Source: Flavobacteriales bacterium (GTDB lineage: Bacteria; Bacteroidota; Bacteroidia; CAIKAF01). From it: a stretch of 64,000 nt of DNA. A program made the translations under genes and the position numbers. The stretch spans positions 77,110-141,109 of the forward strand of contig JAKRSD010000007.1 in the NCBI GenBank assembly GCA_022402535.1, in the 5' to 3' direction. The notes under the pieces were generated by a model. It saw nothing but the letters and a program-made list of their open reading frames with translations, did not search any database and was not told where the DNA came from. Of this stretch, positions 35,511-45,259 are shown in pieces. The first letter of the stretch is position 1. Each line of letters opens with the position of its first letter.

Positions 35511-36713
35511 GTGCAAAAACCGTCGATTTTGGTCCTCACTTCATCGTTCCCGAAAACCCCCGGCGACCCGAACGGAAATTTTGTATTTGAACTCTGCTCC
35601 CGGTTAAAAAAAGAGTTTACCGTTTTTGTTATCTGTCCCAAATTTAAAGGGGCGGAAAAAGAAGTGGTAATGAACGGAATACAGGTACGGAGACACAAAC
35701 AATTTTTTTTCGACAATATTGAATTGGCGTACGGCACAGCCATTATGACCAAAATAAAGAGAAACCCTTTTTACCTTTTTGTGCTTCCCGTATTCTTTGT
35801 ATATCAATTTAAGTTGATATATAAAACCTGCCGCAAGGAAAACATACAGGCCATTCATGCCCATTGGTTAATTCCTACGGCAATTTGGCCGTTGTTATAT
35901 AAAATGCTGTTCAACCCGCAGATAAAAGTAATCTGCACAGCCCACGGTACCGATGTAAACAGTTTTAATGGAACACTGGGGAAGGCCCTGAAAAAATGGA
36001 TTCTGAAAAAAGCAGATGCCGTTACTGCGGTCAGCCGGGCTTTGGCCGAAAAATTGAATAAGGTCAATCCCTCCAAAAATATTTCCATATACCCGATGGG
36101 AATCGATACAACAGTGTTTACACCTTCGGCAAAAAATAACGAGATAAAAAAAACACTGAATATCCACGGTCGTTATATACTCTATGTGGGCGAAATGATA
36201 ACAACCAAAGGCGTGGATCTGCTAATCAATGCCATGCCCGGAGTGTTGAAGCATTTCCCCGATTATTATCTGGTGATGGTGGGCCAGGGAAGTCTTACGG
36301 AAGAAATAAAGACTACCTGCCAAACGTTGGGAATAAGTGAAAAGGTCATTTTCACCGGAGCCATTCCCAACCGGGAACTGCCGCCTTATTTTGCCTCGGC
36401 CGAGTTATTTGTTCTACCCAGCCACAATGAAGGTTTCGGTCTTGTGATAGCCGAAGCGCTCAGTTGCGAAACGCCCGCATTGGCCACAGATTTACCGGCC
36501 ATCCATGATATCATGACCGAAGGAAAAACCGGTTTCTTTTTAAACGAATTATCGGTAGAGGACATCCGCAACCGGATTACTGAATTATTGGAGAACACCG
36601 TAAAAAGAGACACCGTGAAAAAAGCGGGACGCATAGAAATGGTAAACCGTTTCGATTGGGAAATCGTCAATCATAACTATACAACCCTTATTAAAAATTG
36701 TATCGCACAATAA
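35511..36713 (+). CDS. Glycosyltransferase family 4
   Basis: The protein has 400 residues and a GTG start. It has a GT-B fold: ILVLTSSFPKTPGDPNGNFV, HAHWLIPTAIWPLLYK, TAHGTDVNSF, RYILYVGEMITTKGVDLLIN and PSHNEGFGLVIAEALSCETP with the E-x7-E motif. The phrase FPKTPGDPNGNFVFE is common in the WbaZ/PimB-like subgroup. Donor and acceptor are unknown. It follows the amidotransferase gene after 24 bp. Confidence 0.87.
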   Translation: MQKPSILVLTSSFPKTPGDPNGNFVFELCSRLKKEFTVFVICPKFKGAEKEVVMNGIQVRRHKQFFFDNIELAYGTAIMTKIKRNPFYLFVLPVFFVYQFKLIYKTCRKENIQAIHAHWLIPTAIWPLLYKMLFNPQIKVICTAHGTDVNSFNGTLGKALKKWILKKADAVTAVSRALAEKLNKVNPSKNISIYPMGIDTTVFTPSAKNNEIKKTLNIHGRYILYVGEMITTKGVDLLINAMPGVLKHFPDYYLVMVGQGSLTEEIKTTCQTLGISEKVIFTGAIPNRELPPYFASAELFVLPSHNEGFGLVIAEALSCETPALATDLPAIHDIMTEGKTGFFLNELSVEDIRNRITELLENTVKRDTVKKAGRIEMVNRFDWEIVNHNYTTLIKNCIAQ

Positions 36714-36717
36714 ACGC

Positions 36718-37593
36718 ATGATGCAAGAAGCCCGTATTATTGAACTTCCTAAAATAAAAGACCCCAGAGGTAATCTTACCTTTTTGGAAGGGGAAAATCA
36801 TATCCCTTTTCCCATTGTGCGTACCTTTTGGATTTACGATGTACCGGGTGGCGAAACCCGGGGCGGACATGCCTATAAAAACACGCAGGAATTTATCATT
36901 GCGCTTTCGGGAAGCTTTGATGTGGTGCTGCATGATGGTAAACAGGAACGCCGCTTTTCACTCAACCGTTCGTATTACGGTTTATATATCCCCGCAGGAA
37001 CCTGGCGACACATGGAAAACTTTTCCACGAATGCCCTGGCTTTAGTCATTGCCTCTACACCTTACAGCGAAAAAGAATATATCCGGAATTTTGAAGAGTT
37101 CAACGCGGGAAGTCTTGATACACTGACAGCACAGGCCACTCAGCTTTCTGAAGAAAAAGAAGATAAAATACCTTTTTCAAAAAGCACATTACATGATTGT
37201 AGAAAAATAGAACTCCCCATAAACCACCGCGAAAAAGGAAATATAACCGTTATTGAAAATGCAATAACACTCCCTTTTTCCGCACGAAGGGTGTATTACC
37301 TGTACGATGTGCCCGGTGGCGAAACCCGGGGCGGACATGCACACAAAGAGTTGCATCAGTTAATAATCGCCGCAGGCGGAAGTTTTGATGTGGTATTAAA
37401 CGACGGTACTTCCGAAAAAACCGTTACCCTGAACCGACCCTATCAGGCACTGAAAATTGTACCCGGTATCTGGCGCGAACTGAATAATTTTTCGTCCGGA
37501 GCCACATGCCTCGTTTTAGCCTCCGAAACCTATAGGGAAAGCGATTATATCCGAGACTTTGATGAATTTTTAAATAAAAAAAATGAGTCGTAG
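36718..37593 (+). CDS. Tandem FdtA/WxcM-type sugar 3,4-ketoisomerase (two cupin domains)
   Basis: The protein has 291 residues, twice the usual length of FdtA/QdtA (about 140). Two homologous cupin domains occupy residues 1-130 and 155-291. Both have the [13 protein letters not shown] block and a following SFDVVL strand. FdtA-type enzymes isomerise dTDP-4-keto-6-deoxyglucose to the 3-keto sugar, and the HxH pair in RGxHAHK is catalytic. Domain 2 has the pair (H207, H209) but domain 1 has RGGHAYK (H51, Y53), so domain 1 is probably altered or inactive. Acetyltransferase and aminotransferase genes of the same pathway follow with overlaps. Confidence 0.85.
   Translation: MMQEARIIELPKIKDPRGNLTFLEGENHIPFPIVRTFWIYDVPGGETRGGHAYKNTQEFIIALSGSFDVVLHDGKQERRFSLNRSYYGLYIPAGTWRHMENFSTNALALVIASTPYSEKEYIRNFEEFNAGSLDTLTAQATQLSEEKEDKIPFSKSTLHDCRKIELPINHREKGNITVIENAITLPFSARRVYYLYDVPGGETRGGHAHKELHQLIIAAGGSFDVVLNDGTSEKTVTLNRPYQALKIVPGIWRELNNFSSGATCLVLASETYRESDYIRDFDEFLNKKNES
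36835..36872 (+). repeat. 38-bp internal repeat of the FdtA-like gene, copy 1
   Basis: This segment matches 37303-37340 at 36 of 38 positions, and codes for [13 protein letters not shown] in the first cupin domain. The DNA similarity is much higher here than in the rest of the two domains, which suggests recent gene conversion. Confidence 0.85.
37303..37340 (+). repeat. 38-bp internal repeat of the FdtA-like gene, copy 2
   Basis: This is the partner of 36835-36872. It codes for the catalytic block of the second cupin domain. Confidence 0.85.
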
Positions 37594-38059
37594 AATACAT
37601 CCCACCGCAGAAGTTCAAACTGAACAAATTGGAGAAAATACCCAAGTATGGCAGTACTCCGTGATATTGAAAGGCGCAAAAGTTGGGGCTGATTGCAACA
37701 TTAATTGCCATGTATTTATTGAAAATGATGTAGAAATCGGGAACTCCGTAACCGTGAAATCCGGGGTACAAATCTGGGACGGTATTCGTATTGGGAATCA
37801 TGTATTTATTGGACCTAACGTTACCTTTACCAATGATAAATATCCCCGTTCAAAACAATATCCCGAAGAATTCATGAAAATTATCATCGAAGACGGGGCT
37901 TCCATCGGTGCCGCATCGGTTATATTGGGAGGGATAACAATCGGTAAAAATGCCATGGTAGGCGCAGGCAGCTTGGTTACTAAATCCATCCCAGACAATG
38001 AATTATGGTTTGGATCCCCTGCAAAGTTTATACGCAAAATAGAAGACGGAAATGATTAA
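37583..38059 (+). CDS. Amino-sugar N-acetyltransferase, FdtC/WxcM N-terminal type (left-handed beta helix)
   Basis: The protein has 158 residues. [20 protein letters not shown] is the usual start of the dTDP-3-amino-3,6-dideoxyhexose acetyltransferases. Hexapeptide repeats run through [20 protein letters not shown] to [30 protein letters not shown] holds the conserved Asn-Asp-x-x-P-Arg. It would acetylate the 3-amino group put on by the next gene's aminotransferase. It overlaps its neighbours by 11 and 8 bp. Confidence 0.87.
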   Translation: MSRRIHPTAEVQTEQIGENTQVWQYSVILKGAKVGADCNINCHVFIENDVEIGNSVTVKSGVQIWDGIRIGNHVFIGPNVTFTNDKYPRSKQYPEEFMKIIIEDGASIGAASVILGGITIGKNAMVGAGSLVTKSIPDNELWFGSPAKFIRKIEDGND

Positions 38060-39179
38060 ATTTCTAGACTTACAAAAAATCAATGCCCAATACGGCGAAG
38101 AATTAAAAAAAGTGGCCGCTGAAGTCATTGATTCGGGCTGGTATTTATTGGGCGAACGGGTAAATACGTTTGAAAAAGAATTGGCTGCCTACACCGATGC
38201 ACCCCATGCCATCGCCTGCGCCAACGGACTGGATGCATTACGCCTTATTTTAAGGGCTTATATAGAAACGGGATATATGCAGGAAGGCGACGAAATTATC
38301 GTGCCCGCCAATACCTATATCGCCTCCATATTGGCCATTACCGACAATCGGCTGGTGCCCGTGCTGACAGAACCCGACGAGTTTACCTATAACCTGGATA
38401 TTTCACAGATTGAAGAAAATATAACACCCCGCACCAAAGCCATCATGGTGGTGCATTTGTACGGGCAAGTTTGTTGGAGCGATGAGCTAGAAAGCCTTTC
38501 CCAAAAACATCATTTAAAAATTATCGAAGATAATGCCCAGGCCCTGGGCGCTGAATGGCGGGGGATAAAAACCGGAAATTTGGGCGATGCGTCCGGCTTT
38601 TCCTTTTATCCCGGAAAAAACTTAGGAGCACTGGGCGATGCCGGAGCCATTACCGTAAAAGACCCTGAACTGGCCACCGTAATAAGAGCTTTAGCCAATT
38701 ACGGAAGCCGCCAAAAATATGTGCATGAGTGGGCCGGGCTCAATAGCCGTATGGACGAACTGCAAGCCGCCTTTTTATCGGTAAAACTGAAGTTTTTAGA
38801 CCGAGAAAATGAAATCCGTAGGCAGGTTGCAAAATTTTATTGCGAAGAAATTAAGCATCCCGGTGTGATTTTACCCACCCAAAAACATCCCGATCTGTTT
38901 ACGGGCGCCAAAGCGCTCACCCATGTCTGGCATCTGTTTGTGGTATGTTGCCAATATAGAGATGCCCTGCAAAAACACCTCACCGAATCGGGCGTACAGA
39001 CTTTAATTCATTATCCGGTGGCACCTCATCGGCAAAAGGCGTATCCTAATTATTCCTTCAAATCACTTCCCATAACCGAAGCCTTACAACATGAGGTGTT
39101 GAGTTTACCGGTTAGTCCGGTGATAACAACTGAAGAAATGAAGAAGATAACAACTTCAATTAATTCTTATATCAAATGA
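38052..39179 (+). CDS. Sugar aminotransferase, FdtB/QdtB type (DegT family)
   Basis: The protein has 375 residues. The PLP lysine is K189 in [17 protein letters not shown], which is the hallmark of the 3-aminotransferase branch. [26 protein letters not shown] and [13 protein letters not shown] are further family landmarks. It acts on the 3-keto sugar made by the FdtA-like enzyme to give dTDP-3-amino-3,6-dideoxyhexose. With the two preceding genes it forms a complete three-step module for a 3-acetamido-3,6-dideoxyhexose. Confidence 0.9.
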   Translation: MIKFLDLQKINAQYGEELKKVAAEVIDSGWYLLGERVNTFEKELAAYTDAPHAIACANGLDALRLILRAYIETGYMQEGDEIIVPANTYIASILAITDNRLVPVLTEPDEFTYNLDISQIEENITPRTKAIMVVHLYGQVCWSDELESLSQKHHLKIIEDNAQALGAEWRGIKTGNLGDASGFSFYPGKNLGALGDAGAITVKDPELATVIRALANYGSRQKYVHEWAGLNSRMDELQAAFLSVKLKFLDRENEIRRQVAKFYCEEIKHPGVILPTQKHPDLFTGAKALTHVWHLFVVCCQYRDALQKHLTESGVQTLIHYPVAPHRQKAYPNYSFKSLPITEALQHEVLSLPVSPVITTEEMKKITTSINSYIK

Positions 39180-40477
39180 ATAGTTTCATCTCATTTTTAA
39201 AAAAAATACTGCCTAGTTATCTGTATTCGTTTTTTGCAAACATATATAATACTATTAACTCAATAGTAATTAAATTTACCTTGCCTATAAAAATTAAAAA
39301 AACAAAACAAAAACAAGCAACATTTCTACAACATATTAAATCAAATAAAAAAATCAGGGTTGCATTTTTTACTATACATAGCTCGGTTTGGAAGTATGAC
39401 GAACTGTACAATTTAATGGTAAAATCAGAAAAATATGAACCTTTGCTGTTCATATGCCCCGTGGTTAATAAAGGAAAAGAGGAGATGCTGGTTCAATTAG
39501 AGAAAACCAAACTTTTTTTTGAGTCAAAAGGATATAAAACTATAAATACATATAACAAATCAGATGATACCTATTTGGATATTAAAAAGGAATATAATCC
39601 CGATATTATATTTTATACCAATCCTTATGATACTTTAATTTACCATAAATACAACATATATCACTTTTTAGATAGACTCACTTGTTATGTACCCTATTCA
39701 TATATGGTGTTAAACCATGATTGGGCATATAATCTTCCTTTTCACAATTTATGTTGGAAGCTATTTTATCCAAATGAAATTTACCAAAGTACTGCAAAAG
39801 AAAAAATGGTGAACAAGGGTAGAAATATAGTAGTAACAGGCTACCCAAAATCAGACGAGTTTTTAGAATATGAAACGCTTGATTTTAGTATCTGGAAAAA
39901 TAAAGATTTTAAAAAAATAATTTGGTCTCCACATCATACCATAGAAGAACATACCGATTTTCAAAACTCCAATTTTCTTGAGTTAAGTGAGTTTATGGTT
40001 AATGTTTGTTTGAAATACCAAAATGAGATTGAAATTGCTTTCAAACCTCACCCTCTGCTAAAAATAAAACTCTACAATCACTCAAAATGGGGGCCTAAAA
40101 AAACGGATGACTATTTCAATAAATGGAAAACCATGCCCAACTCCATAGTGCAGGAGGATGATTATGTGAATCTTTTCAAAACATCAGATGCATTAATTCA
40201 TGACTGTGCATCCTTTACTGTAGAATATTTACATGTTAACAAACCCGCCTTATATATTTGTAATCAAAATACAGAAGGTTACTTTTCTGAAATTGGAAAA
40301 CGGGCATTTGATTGTCATTATAAATCAAATTCAATTGAAGACATTACTCATTTTATTGAGCAAGTTGTTTTAAAAGAAGATGATATTAAAGAAACAGAAA
40401 GAACTGAATTTTTTAATCAATATATATACAAATATAAAAATGCCTCACAGGCAATACTTGATCATCTAAACTTTTAA
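39176..40477 (+). CDS. CDP-glycerol glycerophosphotransferase-like GT-B protein
   Basis: The protein has 433 residues. Residues 1-60 are basic and hydrophobic and may bind the membrane. Further on are [81 protein letters not shown] and [20 protein letters not shown]. The last three blocks match the nucleotide-binding half of CDP-glycerol/TagF-type transferases. It could attach glycerol phosphate, ribitol phosphate or a sugar to the glycan. The coding sequence is AT-rich compared with the aminotransferase gene before it. Confidence 0.75.
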   Translation: MNSFISFLKKILPSYLYSFFANIYNTINSIVIKFTLPIKIKKTKQKQATFLQHIKSNKKIRVAFFTIHSSVWKYDELYNLMVKSEKYEPLLFICPVVNKGKEEMLVQLEKTKLFFESKGYKTINTYNKSDDTYLDIKKEYNPDIIFYTNPYDTLIYHKYNIYHFLDRLTCYVPYSYMVLNHDWAYNLPFHNLCWKLFYPNEIYQSTAKEKMVNKGRNIVVTGYPKSDEFLEYETLDFSIWKNKDFKKIIWSPHHTIEEHTDFQNSNFLELSEFMVNVCLKYQNEIEIAFKPHPLLKIKLYNHSKWGPKKTDDYFNKWKTMPNSIVQEDDYVNLFKTSDALIHDCASFTVEYLHVNKPALYICNQNTEGYFSEIGKRAFDCHYKSNSIEDITHFIEQVVLKEDDIKETERTEFFNQYIYKYKNASQAILDHLNF

Positions 40478-40481
40478 AAAA

Positions 40482-41114
40482 ATGGATAAAAATTATTGGA
40501 ATGAATATTACAAAAAAGGAATTGTGACCCAATTACCTTCCTTATTCGCAAAACACGTTTTTTCTTCTTATTGTGATCAAAATACTTCATTGGTGGAACT
40601 GGGATGTGGAAACGGTAGAGATGCCATTTTTTTTGCAGAAAAAAATATTAAGATTACAGCTATAGATCAGTCTGAAGTAGCAATTTCTAAATTGAAAGAA
40701 AATTTTCATTCATACACTAACCTACAATTACTGAATGGGGATTTTACAATACTAAATGATTTTGATAATCCGTTTGATATTGTATACAGCCGTTTCACAA
40801 TGCACTCCATAACTGAAGAACAAGAGACGGATGTATTAAAGTGGGCATTACGAAACTTGAATCCCACAGGTTTATTTTGTATTGAGGCCCGAGGCCTCAA
40901 AAACGAACTGTATGAAAAAGGGGAGCCGGTTGGAGAAAGAAACACCTTCTTTTATGAAGGCCACTCAAGAAGATTTATAGACCTGTCTGAGTTTAAAGCT
41001 AAAATGCAGGAGTTGGGCTATGAAATAATTGACTACGCAGAGGAAAAAGGATTTTCACCGTTTAATGATGACGATGAAACATTTATCCGAATTACTGGAA
41101 AAAAGAATAATTAA
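40482..41114 (+). CDS. Class I SAM-dependent methyltransferase
   Basis: The protein has 210 residues. LVELGCGNGRDAIFFAEKNI is the SAM-binding loop with an extended G-x-G-x-G. ITAIDQSEVAISKLKENF, LNGDFTIL, FDIVYSRFTMHSI and WALRNLNPTGLFCIEARG follow in the usual order. The sequence resembles TehB-like methyltransferases. In this setting a sugar or chain-end O-methylation is likely. The gene is AT-rich like its upstream neighbour. Confidence 0.83.
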   Translation: MDKNYWNEYYKKGIVTQLPSLFAKHVFSSYCDQNTSLVELGCGNGRDAIFFAEKNIKITAIDQSEVAISKLKENFHSYTNLQLLNGDFTILNDFDNPFDIVYSRFTMHSITEEQETDVLKWALRNLNPTGLFCIEARGLKNELYEKGEPVGERNTFFYEGHSRRFIDLSEFKAKMQELGYEIIDYAEEKGFSPFNDDDETFIRITGKKNN

Positions 41115-41123
41115 TCCAACTCA

Positions 41124-42569
41124 TTGTCTTCTGAGTTAAAACATATCGCCCTGCGCGGGTTATTTTGGAATGCCGTAGATAAACTGGGCGTTCAGTCCTG
41201 GAATTTCATCATCGGCCTGTTGTTGGCCCGTATCCTACTTCCGGAAGATTTTGGCCTTATCGGCATGTTAGCCATTTTTATGGCTATTGCCCAAAGTTTA
41301 GTTGAAAGCGGTATGGCCTCGGGACTTATACAAAAAAAAGAAAAAAAAGACGAGGATTTTTCCACCGTATTTGTGTTTAATATGGGCGTAAGTGTGGGTA
41401 TATATGGTATCCTGTTTTTATCCGCACCCCTCATTGCGTCTTTTTATAACAAACCCGAACTGACTCTACTCACCCGTGTATTGTGCCTTTCCATACTGAT
41501 TAATGCGTTTTCGGTAGTACATCGAACCAAACTCAGTATACTGCTCGATTTTAAAACGCCTGCCAAAGTAAATGCAATAGCGGTGATTACTAGCGCCATC
41601 GTCGCTTTTTATTTAGCCTATAAAGGGCATGGTGTTTGGGCCCTGGTGGGACAACAATTAACCTCTGCCGCAACAGCTACCCTAGCACTGGGAATAATGG
41701 GGATTTGGAAACCTTCCGTTACCTTTTCGCAAGACTCATTTAAGGCCTTATTTGGTTTCGGATCCAAGCTGTTGGCCGCAGGTATATATAGTCAGGTAAT
41801 GAACCAGGTGTATAACATCATCATCGGAAAAGCGTATCCCACCGCTCAATTGGGCTTTTATACGCGTGCCCGTGAGTTTTCCGATTTACCCGCCGGTGTA
41901 GTCACCAGCATCATTAATCAGGTGAGTTATCCGCTGCTGGCTTCTATTCAGGACGAAAAAGAACGGATGATTATGGTTTTCAGAAGACTGGTTCGCCTGG
42001 GCGCATTTATTAATTTTCCGCTGATGACCTTGCTCGCCTTATTGGCCGATCCGTTTATCACCTGGGTTTTGCCCCCTGTTTGGAAACCTACGGTGCCCCT
42101 GCTACAATGGGTGGTATTTTCTCGCCTTTTATTTCCGCTAAGCAGCATAAACCTGAATATTTTAAATGCGGTAGGCCGTTCTGACCTGTTCTTAAAAGTA
42201 GATTTATCTAAACTCCCTATTGTTATACTTGCATTAATTATTACCATTCCTTTAGGCATTAAAGCCATGGTTATCGGACAGGTAATCAGTGGGGCAGTAG
42301 CGTATGGCATCAATACGTTTATGCCCGGTCGCTTATTTGGCTTTGGACTATGGGAACAAATCAAGGAAATTAAAATGGTGATTTTAGCCACATGCATCAT
42401 GGCGGCATGTGTGTATGTGTCCATCGAGTTGGCTGAGCAGCCATTCATAAAATTAATGTTGGGAGGCATAACCGGGGGAATCAGCTATCTGCTGATTACT
42501 TTTCTCTTCAATATGAAAGAAATGGAAGACATTAAAGACATCCTGAAAAAAATCAAAAACCGGAAATGA
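41124..42569 (+). CDS. Wzx-like lipopolysaccharide flippase (MOP superfamily)
   Basis: The protein has 481 residues, a TTG start and about twelve to fourteen predicted spans. GLFWNAVDKLGVQSWNFIIG and LLARILLPEDFGLIGMLAIF form the typical N-terminus of WzxC-type exporters, and LGFYTRAREFSDLPAGVVTS is a familiar cytoplasmic loop. Such proteins flip undecaprenyl-linked repeat units for Wzy-dependent assembly. Its presence beside a complete Wzm/Wzt pair means the cluster has two kinds of exporter. A terminal 4-bp overlap joins it to the next gene. Confidence 0.9.
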   Translation: MSSELKHIALRGLFWNAVDKLGVQSWNFIIGLLLARILLPEDFGLIGMLAIFMAIAQSLVESGMASGLIQKKEKKDEDFSTVFVFNMGVSVGIYGILFLSAPLIASFYNKPELTLLTRVLCLSILINAFSVVHRTKLSILLDFKTPAKVNAIAVITSAIVAFYLAYKGHGVWALVGQQLTSAATATLALGIMGIWKPSVTFSQDSFKALFGFGSKLLAAGIYSQVMNQVYNIIIGKAYPTAQLGFYTRAREFSDLPAGVVTSIINQVSYPLLASIQDEKERMIMVFRRLVRLGAFINFPLMTLLALLADPFITWVLPPVWKPTVPLLQWVVFSRLLFPLSSINLNILNAVGRSDLFLKVDLSKLPIVILALIITIPLGIKAMVIGQVISGAVAYGINTFMPGRLFGFGLWEQIKEIKMVILATCIMAACVYVSIELAEQPFIKLMLGGITGGISYLLITFLFNMKEMEDIKDILKKIKNRK

Positions 42570-43504
42570 ATACACTTCCTTTAGTATCGGTTATTGTGCC
42601 TTCCTACAACCACGAACGCTTCGTTGAACAAACCATTCATGCGATACTTAACCAGAAGTATAAAAACATTGAACTGATCGTTATAGATGACGGCTCTAAA
42701 GACAAAAGCCCTGAATTATTGGAGAAATTAAGCAATAAACATGGATTTTATTACGAGAGAACTAAAAATAACGGGCTTCCGGCTACACTAAATTATGCAC
42801 TAGATAAATGTAAAGGGAAATATATTTGTTTTTGTGCTTCCGATGATGTTTGGTTAAATAATAAAATTGAAATACAGGTTAATTTTCATGAAAATAATCG
42901 TGATGTGTATTTGTCATTTGGGAAAGCAGATATTTTACAAAATGATGATACCGCAGAATTTAATTTGCCCGGCAAAATCCCTGATAAAATTGAGTATAAG
43001 GAACTAACATTTAAAAACTTCTTACTATTAGAAAGTGGTGTTTCCCCCTTAACAGCCATGTTTAAAAAGGAAGTTTTTGAAATTGTAGGAAAATATGATA
43101 CCAGATATAAAATTGAAGATTATTATATGTGGCTAAAAATCTCAAACAGAGAACTAAGAACAGTAGAGTTGAACGTGCTAATGGGATTGTATAGAAGACA
43201 TGATGATAATATTTCAAAAAAAACATATTTAATGTATACTTCTGAAAAAGAAGTAGCCGCCGAATACGCAAATCATCCTTTATATCCTACCTTTTTAAAA
43301 GAACGGTCTTTACATTTTTTATTGCATTTATCATTATATCATAAAAATGAAGCCTTTGCCATTATTATTAAATATCCTTCAATGAATGCAAAATGGTTTT
43401 TGGGGCTTATTCTACTTGTTTTACCCCGTACTATTGGTTTTATGATAATGAAACCGATTCTAAAGAGATTTCAACCTTTTTATTTATTTATGATCTATAA
43501 ATAG
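42566..43504 (+). CDS. Glycosyltransferase family 2
   Basis: The protein has 312 residues. VSVIVPSYNHERFVEQTIHA, ELIVIDDGSKDKSPELLEK and CKGKYICFCASDDVWLNNKI give the GT-A motifs. FGKADILQNDD and ESGVSPLTAMFKKEVFE are further domain parts. The last 60 residues contain a hydrophobic stretch (FLGLILLVLPRTIGFMIMK), probably a membrane anchor. From about 42780 on the gene is AT-rich. Confidence 0.85.
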   Translation: MNTLPLVSVIVPSYNHERFVEQTIHAILNQKYKNIELIVIDDGSKDKSPELLEKLSNKHGFYYERTKNNGLPATLNYALDKCKGKYICFCASDDVWLNNKIEIQVNFHENNRDVYLSFGKADILQNDDTAEFNLPGKIPDKIEYKELTFKNFLLLESGVSPLTAMFKKEVFEIVGKYDTRYKIEDYYMWLKISNRELRTVELNVLMGLYRRHDDNISKKTYLMYTSEKEVAAEYANHPLYPTFLKERSLHFLLHLSLYHKNEAFAIIIKYPSMNAKWFLGLILLVLPRTIGFMIMKPILKRFQPFYLFMIYK

Positions 43505-43508
43505 GAAA

Positions 43509-44321
43509 ATGTTAAAAGAATCCATTAAAAACAAAAATATTGCGGTACTGATTCCGCATTATAATAACCCAGAGGGGTTAATTATCAGTTTAAAAAGTAT
43601 TGAAGAATCACATCCTGTCGATGTTGTAATAGTTGATGACGGTAGTGTAAAAAAGCCTGATATTCCGGAAACATTTTCAAACAAATCTATCCGAAATTTA
43701 AAAATAATTCCCCTTGAAAAGAACTCTGGCATTTGCAAGGCATTAAATGCAGGATTAGAATATATTATGAGTGAGAATTATAAATACATCGCACGACTTG
43801 ATTGTGATGATTTATGCCTGCCCAATAGATTCGGAATACAAAGCAAATACTTGGACGAAAATAAAAATATCGTTTTACTGGGAGCCAATTCAGAATTTGT
43901 GGATGAAAATTACAACCATCTCTATTTTGGAAAACCTAAAGTAAAAGTGAGCCGTTCCTATTTATTTGCATTCAACCCCTTTATGCACGACAGTGTAATG
44001 TTCACCCGAGACGCTGTACGCTCTGCCGGATACTACCCGACAAAGTATCCGTATAACGAAGATCATGCCTATTGGTTAGAGCTTTCAAAATACGGTGAGA
44101 TGGAAATTTTACCAGAAATATTGGTTAAAACTCAGTTGAGTACAGGCAGCCAATCGCCAAAAAACTATAGAAAACAAAGGTTGGGATGCCTCCGGGTAAT
44201 GGTGGATTATTTTAAAATACAGTACTTACACCATTTCATAATTGGACTTATAAAAGTAGGTGCAGGAATTTTACTTGGTCATAAAATCATGAGGCGAATT
44301 CTTAAAATCGTGAAAATTTAA
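43509..44321 (+). CDS. Glycosyltransferase family 2
   Basis: The protein has 270 residues. It has IAVLIPHYNNPEGLIISLKS, DVVIVDDGSVKKPDIPE, GICKALNAGLEYIMSENYKY and IARLDCDDLCLPNRFGIQSK. FMHDSVMFTRDAVRSAGYYP and YNEDHAYWLELSKYGE complete the acceptor part. It belongs to the WaaE/LgtA-like GT2 branch by pattern. It is AT-rich at DNA level. The gap to the preceding gene is 4 bp. Confidence 0.85.
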   Translation: MLKESIKNKNIAVLIPHYNNPEGLIISLKSIEESHPVDVVIVDDGSVKKPDIPETFSNKSIRNLKIIPLEKNSGICKALNAGLEYIMSENYKYIARLDCDDLCLPNRFGIQSKYLDENKNIVLLGANSEFVDENYNHLYFGKPKVKVSRSYLFAFNPFMHDSVMFTRDAVRSAGYYPTKYPYNEDHAYWLELSKYGEMEILPEILVKTQLSTGSQSPKNYRKQRLGCLRVMVDYFKIQYLHHFIIGLIKVGAGILLGHKIMRRILKIVKI

Positions 44322-44351
44322 TCCCAACAAATTTTTCAATCTTTGAATAAC

Positions 44352-45251
44352 ATGCCTTTTTTCAGCATAATCATTCCGGCATACAATCGCGCCGACTTAC
44401 TACCCGAAACGTTTGTGTCCATCAAAAATCAAACGTTTACAGATTGGGAATGTATTGTGGTGGACGACGGTTCTACAGATAATACCCGGGAGGTGATTGC
44501 CCGCCTGCAACAGGAAGATTCCCGTATCAGGTATGTATATCAAAAAAATGCCGAGCGCAGTGCCGCAAGAAATAACGGTATTCATCATGCACAGGGTAAA
44601 TATTTATGCTTTTTAGACAGCGATGACGCTTATACAACAAATTATCTGCAGGAAATGTATGCATTTCTGCAAGAAAAAAACTTCCCTGAAGCCTTAGTCG
44701 TATCGGGTTTTTGTAATTGGGACGGAAAAAATACTCTGGTACAATCTATTCCGAAGCCCTCTGAAAATATAGCAGCATGGTTATTTGAATATCCGGTATC
44801 TCCATCGCGGACTTGTGTTCACCGGGCAATAACCGAAAAATATAGATTCCGTGAGGATATCGTGATTGTGGAAGATACTGTTTTATGGGTAAGCATGGCG
44901 AATGAATATCCAGTTCTGTATATGGATAAACCGTTGGTATGGTACAGGGTTCATGACGGAAATTCGGTAAATAAAAAGAACAATTCCGGGGTGAAACGTC
45001 TGGATGGATTGAAGAAATTCTTCAAAGATCCGCTCTCTGATATTATACCGAAACCGCTGAAAAGAAAAATAATGAGCGACTGTTATTTTTCCATCGGACA
45101 GTTTTATTTCTATAATAGAGAAAAGATTTCGGCATTCAAATACCTGATTATTTCCATTTTCACTAAACCCAATCATCCACAAACCAAAGCAAAAATATTT
45201 CTAATACTTTGCCTCATTCCCGGGTTTCAAAAAATTTGGGGAGAAAAATAG
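44352..45251 (+). CDS. Glycosyltransferase family 2
   Basis: The protein has 299 residues from the ATG at 44352; a TTG at 44343 would add three residues. MPFFSIIIPAYNRADLLPET, WECIVVDDGSTDNTREVIA, SAARNNGIHHAQGKYLCFLD and SDDAYTTNYLQEMYAFLQEK are GT-A motifs. The layout and even phrases (LQEMYAFLQEK) parallel the gene at 25325, so the two are paralogues. Base composition returns here to that of the housekeeping genes. Confidence 0.86.
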   Translation: MPFFSIIIPAYNRADLLPETFVSIKNQTFTDWECIVVDDGSTDNTREVIARLQQEDSRIRYVYQKNAERSAARNNGIHHAQGKYLCFLDSDDAYTTNYLQEMYAFLQEKNFPEALVVSGFCNWDGKNTLVQSIPKPSENIAAWLFEYPVSPSRTCVHRAITEKYRFREDIVIVEDTVLWVSMANEYPVLYMDKPLVWYRVHDGNSVNKKNNSGVKRLDGLKKFFKDPLSDIIPKPLKRKIMSDCYFSIGQFYFYNREKISAFKYLIISIFTKPNHPQTKAKIFLILCLIPGFQKIWGEK

Positions 45252-45259
45252 TCTGACCT

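Noticed and set aside
41192-42469. Antisense frames in the flippase gene
   Set aside because: They mirror hydrophobic codons and lack any domain pattern.
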